37,763 nucleotides of DNA from Palsa-892 sp035295845. Lineage in GTDB: Bacteria; Pseudomonadota; Alphaproteobacteria; Rhizobiales; Xanthobacteraceae. Of this stretch, positions 1-7,733 are shown piece by piece. The stretch is from assembly GCA_035295845.1 (NCBI GenBank), contig DATGIF010000020.1, forward strand, positions 1 through 37,763, read 5' to 3'. Position numbers and translations under genes: made by a program. The notes under the pieces were generated by a model. The model searched no databases, was not told the DNA's origin, and saw only the letters and a program-made list of their open reading frames with translations. Position 1 is the first letter of the stretch, and each line of letters opens with the position of its first letter.

Positions 1-139
1 ACGCCGTGTAGTGCGCCTGGCCCTTCTCCGCCAATATCTTCGTGATCGCCGCCGTCAATGACGTCTTGCCGTGGTCAACGTGGCCAATCGTCCCCACGTT
101 GCAGTGCGGCTTCTTCCTCTCAAATTTCTCTTTCGCCAT
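1..139 (-). CDS. tuf: Translation elongation factor EF-Tu, 5' end only (partial)
   Basis: The visible 46 residues are the N-terminus of EF-Tu, the GTPase that delivers aminoacyl-tRNA to the ribosome. The protein begins MAKEKFERKKPHCNVGTIGH and continues into the G1 P-loop GHVDHGKTSLT (about residues 19-29), which is diagnostic of the family. The start ATG is at 139 on the minus strand, preceded by a purine-rich AGAGAG element. The gene runs off the left edge of the window. It lies downstream of tRNA-Tyr and tRNA-Gly on the same strand, the same order as the tyrU-glyT-(thrT)-tufB cluster of Escherichia coli, so it is probably co-transcribed with them from the promoter at 476-504. Identity is certain; whether this is the tufA or tufB copy cannot be told. 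Confidence 0.97.
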   Translation of the reverse strand, partial: MAKEKFERKKPHCNVGTIGHVDHGKTSLTAAITKILAEKGQAHYTA

Positions 140-187
140 GGCATGCTCTCTTTCTACTGCGGCGGTTTCGGCTCACGCGGTTGAACT

Positions 188-261
188 TGGAGCGGGTGAA
201 GGGAATCGAACCCTCGTCATCAGCTTGGAAGGCTGTTGCTCTACCATTGAGCTACACCCGC
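188..261 (-). tRNA. tRNA-Gly (anticodon TCC)
   Basis: A complete cloverleaf of 74 nt including an encoded CCA end. The 5' acceptor arm GCGGGTG (261 down to 255) pairs with CACCCGC (198 to 192). The anticodon arm reads CAGCCTTCCAAGCTG with anticodon TCC, and the T-arm GAGGGTTCGATTCCCTT is standard. It sits between tRNA-Tyr and tuf on the same strand. Confidence 0.97.
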
Positions 262-314
262 AATTCGCAGCCTCCCGTCACTAGCCCTTGTCGAAGCGCC
301 GAAGACGCGAAGGC

Positions 315-399
315 TGGTGGGGGAGGCAGGACTCGAACCTGCGAAGGCATAGCCAGCGGATTTACAGTCCGCCCCCTTTGCCGCTCGGGACACTCCCCC
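315..399 (-). tRNA. tRNA-Tyr (anticodon GTA)
   Basis: A class II tRNA of 85 nt with a long variable arm and an encoded CCA end (315-317). The acceptor arm GGGGGAG (399-393) pairs with CTCCCCC (325-319). The anticodon stem-loop GCGGACTGTAAATCCGC carries GTA, and the T-loop GTTCGAGTC is canonical. It is the first gene after the promoter at 476-504 and is followed by tRNA-Gly and tuf. Confidence 0.97.
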
Positions 400-475
400 G
401 GAAAACGCCTCCGGCTCATGGGCAGATTTCTAGGAAACAACAATTCCCGCTGGAAATTGCAGGAAATTCCAGGCG

Positions 476-504
476 GTTATGGGGAGCGACCCCTTTTCTG
501 TCAA
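476..504 (-). promoter_or_regulatory. Sigma70-type promoter of the tRNA-Tyr/tRNA-Gly/tuf operon
   Basis: On the minus strand a perfect -35 TTGACA (504-499) is followed after exactly 17 nt by CATAAC (481-476) as -10. This predicts transcription starting near 469, about 70 nt before tRNA-Tyr. The element is read directly from sequence; its use is inferred from position and spacing. Confidence 0.7.
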
Positions 505-590
505 CCCCGCGAAGCCTTGCAAAGCCCAATGCGGTAAAGGCTTTTCGCGGGGCCACGCCGTGGCGCAATCGAAATTGCCAACCGCCTTGC

Positions 591-614
591 CGCATGAATA
601 GAACCATTCATGCG
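591..614 (+). promoter_or_regulatory. Perfect 9-bp hairpin enclosing the rlmB start codon
   Basis: CGCATGAAT (591-599) and ATTCATGCG (606-614) are perfect inverted repeats with the loop AGAACC. The proposed rlmB start ATG (610-612) lies in the 3' arm. An in-frame TGA at 595-597 means no earlier start is possible, and no clear Shine-Dalgarno precedes the ATG. The structure could limit translation initiation, or the palindrome could bind a protein on DNA. Confidence 0.5.
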
Positions 615-1395
615 AAAACGCGAAAAAGGCCGCGGCCGCGCTTGGGCCCGCCCTTGGCAAAAGCGCGAGCGGCGCGGCGAGCGCGACGTGGCGTTGATCT
701 ATGGCTGGCACGCGGTGCAGGCGGCGCTCGAAAACCCGGCGCGGCGGATCAGGCGCTTGCTCGTAACCCCGAACGGCGCCCGCAGGCTCGAAGAACTCGG
801 GCTCAAGGCCGCTGTCGCGCCCGAAATCGTGCGGCCCGAGGAGATCGACCGATTGCTTTCGCCCGATGCCGTGCATCAGGGAATTTTCGCCGAAGCCGAT
901 CCCCTGCCCACGCCCGCCCTCGACGAGCTGCCGGCGAGAGGCATCGTGCTCGTGCTCGACCAGATCACCGATCCGCATAATTTCGGCGCGATCGTGCGAA
1001 GTGCGGCCGCCTTCGCCGTCACCGCCATCGTCACCACCGCCCGCCACAGCCCCGAAGCGACCGGCGTTTTGGCGAAGAGCGCCTCCGGCGGCCTTGAACA
1101 TGTGCCGCTTGTGCTCGCGCAGAATCTCGCCCGCGCCATGAGCGAATTGAAGACGCAAGGATTCCTGCTCGTCGGCCTCGATGAAGCGGGGGCGATCGAT
1201 CTGGCCGATGCCCCGCTCACGGCGCCGCTCGCGCTCGTGATGGGCGCCGAGGGCAAGGGTCTTCGCGCGCTCACGCGCGAGACCTGCGACCTTCTTGCCC
1301 GCCTTGATCTTCCCGGCGCGATCAAAAGCCTCAACGTCTCCAACGCCGCGGCCCTTGCGCTTTATGTCGCCGCGCGAAAAATCCGCGCCGGCTGA
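610..1395 (+). CDS. rlmB: 23S rRNA (guanosine-2'-O-)-methyltransferase, SpoU/TrmH group 3 (RlmB-like)
   Basis: A 261-residue SPOUT methyltransferase that would methylate a ribose 2'-OH of 23S rRNA (G2251 in E. coli) using S-adenosylmethionine. The N-terminal 26 residues are very basic. An RNA-binding substrate domain starting at IYGWHAVQAAL (30-40) follows. The three SpoU motifs are clear: LDQITDPHNFGAIVRS (116-131), MGAEGKGLR (211-219) and IKSLNVSNAAALALY (238-252); the last two build the trefoil knot that binds the cofactor. Length fits the family. The start at 610 is the first possible one because of an in-frame stop at 595-597, and it is buried in a hairpin; a later GTG at 688 (residue 27) is an alternative. 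The gene is divergent from the tRNA/tuf operon and is followed after 24 nt by an SDR gene, so the two may be co-transcribed. Confidence 0.9.
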   Translation: MRKREKGRGRAWARPWQKRERRGERDVALIYGWHAVQAALENPARRIRRLLVTPNGARRLEELGLKAAVAPEIVRPEEIDRLLSPDAVHQGIFAEADPLPTPALDELPARGIVLVLDQITDPHNFGAIVRSAAAFAVTAIVTTARHSPEATGVLAKSASGGLEHVPLVLAQNLARAMSELKTQGFLLVGLDEAGAIDLADAPLTAPLALVMGAEGKGLRALTRETCDLLARLDLPGAIKSLNVSNAAALALYVAARKIRAG

Positions 1396-1419
1396 TTTTT
1401 CGATCCCAGGGAGAACACC

Positions 1420-2217
1420 ATGAACCCCTTCGACTTCACCGGCCGCCACGTGTTCGTGTCCGGCGGCACCAGCGGCATCAACCTCGGCATTGCAGAAGCC
1501 TTCGCCGCGCATGGCGCCAATGTCGCGGTAATGAGCCGCTCGCAGGAAAAAGTGGACGCCGCGGTGGCAGCGCTGAAAAGAACCGGCGCGAAAGCGGCCG
1601 GAAGGACGGCCGATGTGCGTGATCCGGCCGCGGTCGCAGCCGCGCTTGCCGCCGCCCTTGGCGAATTCGGCGAGATCGACGTGCTGGTTTCGGGTGCGGC
1701 CGGAAACTTCCCCGCCGCGGCCCTCGGCATGTCGCCGAACGGCTTCAAGGCCGTGGTCGATATCGACCTGCTCGGCTCCTTCAACGTTCTGCGCTCGGCC
1801 CATCATCTGCTGAAGAAGCCCGGCGCCTCGATCATCAACGTCTCCGCGCCGCAGGCGATGCACGCGCAAGCGATGCAAGCGCATGTTTGCGCCGCCAAGG
1901 CCGGCGTCGACATGCTGACGCGGGTGCTGGCGATCGAATGGGGCGGCGACGGCATTCGCGTGAACTCCATTATTCCAGGCCCGATCGCCGACACCGAAGG
2001 CATGGCGCGGCTCGCACCAACGCCGGAGGCGATGGAAGCGGCGCGCAAGAGCGTTCCGCTTCGCCGTTTCGGCGAGAAGCGCGAAGTCGCCGAGCTCGCG
2101 CTGTTTCTCGCCTCACCGCTTGCGAGCTACATCACCGGCGCCATCATCCCCGTCGACGGCGGCCTCACCGCGGCGGGCCCGCGCATGCTCGCGCAGGCAC
2201 TCGCGGCAGCCTGGTGA
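1420..2217 (+). CDS. SDR-family oxidoreductase resembling 2,4-dienoyl-CoA reductase
   Basis: A 265-residue short-chain dehydrogenase/reductase with a Rossmann fold binding NAD(P)H. The cofactor loop is SGGTSGINLGIA (14-25), in which the third glycine of the classical GxxxGxG is asparagine. The catalytic YxxxK is not classical: the lysine is present (K160) but the position four residues earlier is valine, within AHVCAAKAG. This, and the following IRVNSIIPGPIADTEG, recall bacterial and peroxisomal 2,4-dienoyl-CoA reductases, which also lack the canonical tyrosine. The C-terminus has the usual ITGAIIPVDGG. A clear ribosome binding site (GGGAGA) precedes the ATG. A role in unsaturated acyl-CoA reduction is inferred from these similarities only; the substrate is unknown. 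Confidence 0.85.
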   Translation: MNPFDFTGRHVFVSGGTSGINLGIAEAFAAHGANVAVMSRSQEKVDAAVAALKRTGAKAAGRTADVRDPAAVAAALAAALGEFGEIDVLVSGAAGNFPAAALGMSPNGFKAVVDIDLLGSFNVLRSAHHLLKKPGASIINVSAPQAMHAQAMQAHVCAAKAGVDMLTRVLAIEWGGDGIRVNSIIPGPIADTEGMARLAPTPEAMEAARKSVPLRRFGEKREVAELALFLASPLASYITGAIIPVDGGLTAAGPRMLAQALAAAW

Positions 2218-2280
2218 GCGAAATGCTGCGCTGCTCTGCACTGAAAATTGCTGCACTCGCGAAGCGTCGATCGGTTGCGT

Positions 2281-2306
2281 CCAAAGTCTTAGCACCCAAA
2301 GTCTTA
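2281..2306 (+). repeat. Short direct repeat upstream of the transporter gene
   Basis: CCAAAGTCTTA occurs twice, at 2281-2291 and 2296-2306, a 15-nt period, within the 242-nt space between the SDR and MHS transporter genes. It could be a regulator half-site pair or chance duplication. No clear promoter was found beside it. Confidence 0.5.
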
Positions 2307-2459
2307 TAGGGACGCCATTTCGGCGAGTGTTAGCGTTTCCTTCTGATGGGAGGAGTTGACGTCGTCTCGGCTTGAAGTTGCCCGCGAAGGGCACGAACCG
2401 GGAAAATTTCCTGTCAAAAAGCCCAACTGGAAATTCAACACCCTAGGGGGAGTTTTCAC

Positions 2460-4097
2460 ATGAGCATGGCCAAGACTTCAGGCCGCGGCCAAGGCATGAC
2501 GAGCGAAGAAAAGTTCGTCATTTTCGCCTCGTCGCTCGGCACGATCTTCGAATGGTATGACTTTTATCTCTACGCGGTGCTGGCGCCATTCTTCGCCGCA
2601 CTCTTCTTCCCGCCCGGGAACGTCACGGCGGCCCTTCTGTCGGCTTTCGCCGCCTACGCAGCCGGCTTTCTCGTGCGCCCGTTCGGCGCGCTGATCTTCG
2701 GCCGCATCGGCGATCTCGTCGGCCGTAAATACACCTTCCTCGTCACCATCGTGGTGATGGGCGCTTCGACCTTCCTCGTCGGCTTGCTGCCCACCTTCAC
2801 CCAGATCGGATGGCTCGCCGCTATCCTGCTCGTCGGCTTGCGTCTCGCGCAGGGCTTGGCGCTCGGCGGCGAATACGGTGGCGCTGCGACCTATGTCGCG
2901 GAACATGCACGTCCCAATGAGCGCGGCTTTGCGACCAGCTGGATTCAGACGACCGCTACACTCGGTCTTCTGCTTGCGCTGATCGTCATCGCCCTCTGCC
3001 GCGAATACATGGACCCGAAGGTCTTCGCCGACTGGGGTTGGCGTATTCCGTTCCTGGTTTCCATCATCCTGCTGGTGTTCTCGGTCTATATCCGGCTCAA
3101 GCTGAATGAGACCCCGATCTTCCAGAAGATGAAGGAAGAAGGTAAGGGCTCGAAGGCTCCGTTGACCGAGAGCTTCTTCCACTATCCGAACAATAAATAC
3201 GTGCTCTTGGCCCTTCTCGGCGCCACCGCCGGCCAGGGTGTGGTGTGGTACACGGGCCAGTTCTACGCCCTCTTCTTCCTCACCATCACGCTGAAGCTGA
3301 ACTACGTGCTTGCCTACGTCATGATCGGCATTTCGCTCGTGATCGGCACGCCGTTCTTCATCTTCTTCGGTTGGCTCTCGGACCGCATTGGCCGGCTCAA
3401 GATCATCCTCGCCGGCTGCCTGATCGCGGCGGTAACGTACTTCCCGCTGTTCGCCGCGCTCACGCACTATGTGAACCCCGGCCTCGAAGCGTTCGAGCAG
3501 AAGAACCCGATCGTGCTCACCGCGGATCACGCGACCTGCCAGTTCCACCTCTTCGTGGGACCCTGGTCGACATTCTCGGATTGCGACAAGGCGCAGGACT
3601 TCCTTACGAAATCCGGCCTGTCGTTCAAGAAGGAGGCGGGTGCTGCGGGCTCGGCGCCGAGCGTGCAGATCGGCGCAACCAAGGTCGACGGCTTTGACGC
3701 AAAGAACTGGCAGGCGGCACTCGACACTGCCGGCGCGCCGAAGTCGGCCGACCCGAAGGCCATCAACTGGGTCATGGCCGAGTTGATCCTGATCATCATG
3801 GTGATCTACGTCACCATGGTGTACGGGCCGATCGCGGCGTTCCTGGTCGAGTTGTTCCCGACCAAGATCCGTTACACTTCGATGTCGTTGCCCTATCACA
3901 TCGGCAACGGCTGGTTCGGCGGAATGCTGCCGCTGACCGCGACCGCGTTGGTCGCGGCGACCGGCGACATCTATTACGGCCTCTGGTATCCGATCGTCGT
4001 CGCCGTGATGACCGTCGTTATCGGCAGTCTCTTCCTGCGCGAGACGAAGGACACCAACATCGTCACGAGTTCGGCCGTCGCCAAGATGTCGGGTTGA
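2460..4097 (+). CDS. MFS transporter, metabolite:H+ symporter (MHS) type, with periplasmic insertion
   Basis: A 545-residue inner-membrane secondary transporter of the major facilitator superfamily, MHS branch (relatives include ProP, KgtP and ShiA, which import organic acids or osmolytes with protons). Twelve membrane segments can be drawn. The opening SSLGTIFEWYDFYLYAV and the loop GRIGDLVGRKY (motif A) are typical, and a second motif A-like loop WLSDRIGRLK follows segment 8. Between segments 9 and 10 there is an insertion of roughly 98 residues (about 337-434), predicted periplasmic, with two cysteines (C360, C375) that could form a disulfide. Most MHS proteins are about 430-450 residues, so the extra length is this insertion. 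A strong ribosome binding site (AGGGGGAG) precedes the ATG, and an intrinsic terminator follows. The substrate cannot be assigned. Confidence 0.88.
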   Translation: MSMAKTSGRGQGMTSEEKFVIFASSLGTIFEWYDFYLYAVLAPFFAALFFPPGNVTAALLSAFAAYAAGFLVRPFGALIFGRIGDLVGRKYTFLVTIVVMGASTFLVGLLPTFTQIGWLAAILLVGLRLAQGLALGGEYGGAATYVAEHARPNERGFATSWIQTTATLGLLLALIVIALCREYMDPKVFADWGWRIPFLVSIILLVFSVYIRLKLNETPIFQKMKEEGKGSKAPLTESFFHYPNNKYVLLALLGATAGQGVVWYTGQFYALFFLTITLKLNYVLAYVMIGISLVIGTPFFIFFGWLSDRIGRLKIILAGCLIAAVTYFPLFAALTHYVNPGLEAFEQKNPIVLTADHATCQFHLFVGPWSTFSDCDKAQDFLTKSGLSFKKEAGAAGSAPSVQIGATKVDGFDAKNWQAALDTAGAPKSADPKAINWVMAELILIIMVIYVTMVYGPIAAFLVELFPTKIRYTSMSLPYHIGNGWFGGMLPLTATALVAATGDIYYGLWYPIVVAVMTVVIGSLFLRETKDTNIVTSSAVAKMSG

Positions 4098-4122
4098 TCC
4101 TGACCGCTATCCCATGAACGAG

Positions 4123-4153
4123 CGGGGCGGCTTTTGCCGCCCCGTTTTCTTTT
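4123..4153 (+). terminator. Rho-independent terminator after the MHS transporter
   Basis: A perfect 9-bp stem CGGGGCGGC/GCCGCCCCG with a TTTT loop is followed directly by TTTTCTTTT. It lies 26 nt after the transporter stop codon and before the convergent GT2 gene. Confidence 0.9.
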
Positions 4154-4188
4154 AGGAGCAGCGGCTCGTTTTTCCGATCGCGGAATTT

Positions 4189-5493
4189 CTAGGCCGCCGC
4201 CTTCGACCCCGCGGCTTTAACCTTCTCTTCGACTTCGCCTTCACGGGTGTTCAGCGCCATGGCTGCAATGGTATGCCGGCGACCGCGGATCAGCTCCATC
4301 AAGAAGCCGGTGGTGACGATCTGGACGCCGAGCGCCATTGCCGCCGTCGATAGCGCCGCGAAGCGGACGATCAGGGAAGGGTCGAGATCGCCAAAGTCGG
4401 CATGCATCCAACGAACGATCGCGGCGGCGGCAATAAGTAGGCCGGCCGCGAACATCGCCCCGCCCGCAAGGCAAAAACGGTCGACCGTGAGCGCGTGCTG
4501 TATGCGCGAAAATCGCGGGCTCGCAGGAAGCAGGCCCTCGGAAACCGAGTGTAGCTTAGCCACCAGATAAAACATGACCATCTGGGCGCCCACCAGCACC
4601 GCCGCGAGCGCGAACAGGATCGTCGCGCTGTCGAGCTTGAGTTGGCCGACCGTGACCGGCCCGGGCAACAAGGCCGCCGTAAGAAGCACACCAAGCCCGA
4701 CAAGGGCTGCGCCTGGATAGAGGAACAGCCAATGCGGCGCGAAGTTGAGCAACAGTTTCAGATGCCGCCAGCCGTCGCGCCAGCTTCTGAGATGCGGCGG
4801 GCGCGAGCGCCCGTCGGGCGATAGCGTCGTCGGCACCTCGGCGATGCGAAGCCCCGCGATCGTCGCCTTGATCACCATTTCGGAGGCGAATTCCATCCCC
4901 GGCGCCACCAGGCCGATTTTTCTCATCGCCTCACGCGAAAAGCCGCGCAGGCCGCAATGGAAGTCGCCGATGGGGCTTCGGAAGAAAAGCCTCCCGATGA
5001 AAGAAAGCACCGGATTGCCGAGATAGCGGTGCAGCGACGGCATCGCTTTTTTCGCGATCCCGCCCTTGAAGCGGTTACCCATCACGAGCTCGTAACCTTC
5101 GCGGAGCCTGCCGACGAACTCGCCGAGGTTGGAAAAGTCGTAGGAATCGTCGCTGTCGCCCATGACGACGAAACGGCCGCGCGCCGCTTCGATCCCGCCA
5201 ATGAGAGCCGCGCCATAGCCGCGGGTCGCGATCGGCACCACCCGCGCGCCCTTGCCGCGCGCGATCTCGCGGCTGCCGTCGGTCGAGCCGTTGTCGGCAA
5301 TCACCACCTCGCCTGCAATCCCGCTCGAGGCGAGGAAACCCATGGCCTTGTCGATGCAGCGGCCGATCGTCTCGGCCTCGTTGAGACAGGGCATCAGGAT
5401 GGTGAGTTCGATCTCCCGCCGCCCGGCAAAGGTCTTCTCGACCTCGGCGAGGGCCGCGTGAATCGGGTTCTCGCCGGAAAATTCGTCGGCCAT
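4189..5493 (-). CDS. Family 2 glycosyltransferase with C-terminal membrane domain (polyprenyl-phosphate sugar synthase-like)
   Basis: A 434-residue protein. The N-terminal half is a GT-A fold: the nucleotide-binding strand ends in PCLNE (35-39), followed by DNGSTDGS (67-74) and the metal-binding acidic motif DSDDSYDF (113-120). The second half has about four hydrophobic segments. This layout matches dolichol/undecaprenyl-phosphate glucose or mannose synthases (DPM1/GtrB-like), which move a sugar from a nucleotide donor to a polyprenyl phosphate on the cytoplasmic face. The ATG at 5493 was chosen because the protein then begins just before conserved sequence and GGAA lies upstream; the open frame extends to 5622 without conserved features. 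It is divergent, 81 nt apart, from an STT3-like membrane protein that could use the lipid-linked sugar. Sugar and acceptor are unknown. Confidence 0.85.
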   Translation of the reverse strand: MADEFSGENPIHAALAEVEKTFAGRREIELTILMPCLNEAETIGRCIDKAMGFLASSGIAGEVVIADNGSTDGSREIARGKGARVVPIATRGYGAALIGGIEAARGRFVVMGDSDDSYDFSNLGEFVGRLREGYELVMGNRFKGGIAKKAMPSLHRYLGNPVLSFIGRLFFRSPIGDFHCGLRGFSREAMRKIGLVAPGMEFASEMVIKATIAGLRIAEVPTTLSPDGRSRPPHLRSWRDGWRHLKLLLNFAPHWLFLYPGAALVGLGVLLTAALLPGPVTVGQLKLDSATILFALAAVLVGAQMVMFYLVAKLHSVSEGLLPASPRFSRIQHALTVDRFCLAGGAMFAAGLLIAAAAIVRWMHADFGDLDPSLIVRFAALSTAAMALGVQIVTTGFLMELIRGRRHTIAAMALNTREGEVEEKVKAAGSKAAA

Positions 5494-5574
5494 TCGCTTG
5501 TTTCCGCTAACGCGGGGGTAAACATTCCATGGGAGCCTTGACGGTCGGTAAATGAACTCCCGGGAAATCGACGC

Positions 5575-7407
5575 ATGCAGGGCCCCGCCACCGCCGTCTC
5601 GCCGAGCGCCAGAACCTCGCAATTAGCGGGAATCGGGCTCCTCGACCGGCCGGCGGCAAGGCTTTTCCTGATCTGTATCAGCCTCGCCGTGTTCATCTGG
5701 CCGCAAGTGCCGGCCATGATTTCAGCGCTTCGCCTCGAACTTCCCGACAGCGACGACGCCATGCGCCTTCTGAGCGTGCGGGATTTTCTCGCCGGCCAAG
5801 GCTGGTTCGACATGCATCAATACCGATATCTACCGCCGCAAGGTGTCGTGATGCACTGGTCCCGCTTGGTCGATCTTCCGATGGTGATGCTTGTGCGCCT
5901 GCTCACGCCGTTCACGGGTCTCGAAAAAGCGCTCGGGCTCACGGCGGCGGCCTGGCCGCTCGCGCTCTTCGGCGCGTATCTCACGGCGGCTGGCCTTATC
6001 GCACGGCGGAGATGGGGATCGATCGCGGCCGTCTTTGTGATTCTCGCCGCCTGTCAAATGACCGTCTTCGCCGATATTTTCGGCACCGGAAGAATCGATC
6101 ACCACAACGTCGTTGCGCTGCTGCTCACGATTGCTGCCGGCGCGCTCATTCTTTCGGATAATTCCGCGCGCGCCCCCTATCTCGCGGGGATCGCATGCGC
6201 CGCGTCACTTGCCGTCAGCCTCGAGGCGCTGCCCTATGTTGCTGCCATCGGCGCTCTTTATGGAGCACGCTGGATCCTCGCGTTGAGTCGCGGCGGAGAG
6301 GCGATCGGGCGTTTCGGCATCGCTCTCGCTGCAACGGCACTTGCGGCTTTTGCCGCCGACACCGCGCCGTCGGAATGGCGAACAGCTTACTGCGATACGC
6401 TCTCACCTCCTTGGCTTCTGCTCGCCGCCGGCGGAGGATTGATCGGCGCTGTTTTGTCAGGGCTGTCGCAGAAGCTGCGCGGCTGGCCGGCGCGGTCTGC
6501 CGCCGCCACGGCATTGGCAGCCTCGCTGATTGTTGCTTTCGCCGTCTTTTTTCCCGCTTGTCTCAGCGGACCTTATGGCGTCGTGCCCGAACCGTTCCGT
6601 ACCGAATGGCTCCACGACATTCCCGAGGCTTTTTCATTCCGCCGCTTCCTCGCCACAAATCCCGTTGCTGCTCTCGAATGCTACGGACCGCTCTTGACCG
6701 CGGCGATTGTCGCGAGCGCGGCGGCCTTATCTTCGGCTTCCACGCGTGAGACACGCTGGGCCATGGCGGCGCTCGCGTCGCTGCTCTGGATCGGGGTCTT
6801 GATGTGTCAAGTTCAGGTTCGCAGCTTTTACGATGTGACGGCTTTCATCCCGTTGGTAGCGGGCTGGTTCATTCATCGCGCGCTTCGCGTGTTGCAGACG
6901 GCGGCAACTTTTCGGTTCAAAACCGCCGCCCTCGCCTCGGCCTGCGTTCTGTTCTTTAGCCTGCCCTGGGCATTGGGTCCCCGCGCGGCCAGCGCACTCG
7001 GTTACGAGCCAAAAACCGAGAGCTTCGGCGGCGACTCGCCCGACTGCGTTCTCGCTCACAACCTGAAAGCGCTGAACGCAATTCCGCCTGGGCTTGTGCT
7101 GGCGCCGATCGGACTCGGCTCGCACATTCTGGTTCATACGCCGCACGCCATCATCGCCGCCGGGTACCATCGCGCCGTCGGCGGGATCATCGCGGGCATC
7201 GAGGCATTTTCGGGCTCCGAAGCCGACATGCGGCGCCATGCCGAAGTACACCATGCCGACTACATCGTGATTTGCCCGCAATGGGCCTTGGCCAAGCCGG
7301 ATTCGACGGCTTTTGCGCGCGAACTCGCGGGCGGCAAGGCCGTCTCCTGGCTCGAGCCCATCAGGATCGAGTCCGGACCGCTCATGGCCTGGCGCGTCCG
7401 CCGCTGA
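5575..7407 (+). CDS. Polytopic membrane protein, STT3/AglB-like GT-C glycosyltransferase candidate
   Basis: A 610-residue protein with about 11-13 predicted membrane segments and a soluble C-terminal part of about 130 residues. After the first segment (about 29-51) comes a periplasmic loop with an acidic D58-S-D60-D61 motif, then RDFLAGQGWFD and a P-x-G...HW..L.D pattern, as seen in the first external loop of oligosaccharyltransferases (STT3, AglB, PglB). A second acidic/histidine motif GRIDHHN (D175-H176-H177) also recalls the archaeal AglB G-x-DHH signature. The WWDYG sequon-binding motif of STT3 is not seen, so protein N-glycosylation should not be assumed. The divergent GT2 gene could supply a polyprenyl-phosphate sugar. 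The proposed role, transfer of a lipid-linked sugar in the periplasm, is inference. The start at 5575 has only a weak ribosome binding site. Confidence 0.75.
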   Translation: MQGPATAVSPSARTSQLAGIGLLDRPAARLFLICISLAVFIWPQVPAMISALRLELPDSDDAMRLLSVRDFLAGQGWFDMHQYRYLPPQGVVMHWSRLVDLPMVMLVRLLTPFTGLEKALGLTAAAWPLALFGAYLTAAGLIARRRWGSIAAVFVILAACQMTVFADIFGTGRIDHHNVVALLLTIAAGALILSDNSARAPYLAGIACAASLAVSLEALPYVAAIGALYGARWILALSRGGEAIGRFGIALAATALAAFAADTAPSEWRTAYCDTLSPPWLLLAAGGGLIGAVLSGLSQKLRGWPARSAAATALAASLIVAFAVFFPACLSGPYGVVPEPFRTEWLHDIPEAFSFRRFLATNPVAALECYGPLLTAAIVASAAALSSASTRETRWAMAALASLLWIGVLMCQVQVRSFYDVTAFIPLVAGWFIHRALRVLQTAATFRFKTAALASACVLFFSLPWALGPRAASALGYEPKTESFGGDSPDCVLAHNLKALNAIPPGLVLAPIGLGSHILVHTPHAIIAAGYHRAVGGIIAGIEAFSGSEADMRRHAEVHHADYIVICPQWALAKPDSTAFARELAGGKAVSWLEPIRIESGPLMAWRVRR

Positions 7408-7419
7408 TGCAGCGCAAAA

Positions 7420-7439
7420 TCCGCCGCTTCCCCGGCGGA
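7420..7439. terminator. Possible weak terminator hairpin
   Basis: TCCGCCG and CGGCGGA form a perfect 7-bp stem around CTTCCC, 12 nt after the GT-C gene. It lacks a T-tract on the plus strand; on the minus strand TTTT follows the stem. It may be a boundary element or a poor terminator. Confidence 0.3.
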
Positions 7440-7510
7440 AAATCGCATCTCGACGGATTTCATCCGAAAGGATAGTTTTCTGGGCGGGGCCTTAGCCTGC
7501 CGAGCCTGCC

Positions 7511-7723
7511 ATGCGCCGCACCGATATCGAGAAGCAACGCAACGAATTGATCGAACGTTTGCGGCAAGCGCGCACGATCAATCCCCGCGCCAATCCGCTC
7601 TATCGCAAGGCGCTAAGCCTGCTCACCCGGACATGGATGCGCACGCCCGCCGTCCGTCACTTGGGACTGCTGAAAACGGCGATGTGGCTCTGCGCCATCG
7701 CCGACAAATATCCGATCATGTAG
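7511..7723 (+). CDS. Small basic hypothetical protein (70 aa)
   Basis: I do not recognise this family. The 70-residue product is basic, with a charged helical N-terminal half (EKQRNELIERLRQAR) and a hydrophobic patch near the C-terminus (HLGLLKTAMWLCAIAD). It has no signal peptide or recognisable motif. No strong ribosome binding site precedes the ATG. It is convergent with the secreted protein gene at 7734-8141, separated by 10 nt. The overlapping frames on either strand do not look more protein-like. Probably a real small gene, but this is only a judgement from composition. Confidence 0.5.
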   Translation: MRRTDIEKQRNELIERLRQARTINPRANPLYRKALSLLTRTWMRTPAVRHLGLLKTAMWLCAIADKYPIM

Positions 7724-7733
7724 GCGGGAAGCG

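Noticed and set aside
430..1884. 484-codon open frame on the minus strand opposite rlmB and the SDR gene
   Set aside because: Composition is Arg/Gly/His-rich with no family signal, while the plus strand encodes two clear enzymes; long antisense frames are common in high-GC DNA.
2478..3899. 473-codon frame opposite the MHS transporter
   Set aside because: Antisense to an unmistakable MFS protein; the product is charged low-complexity sequence.
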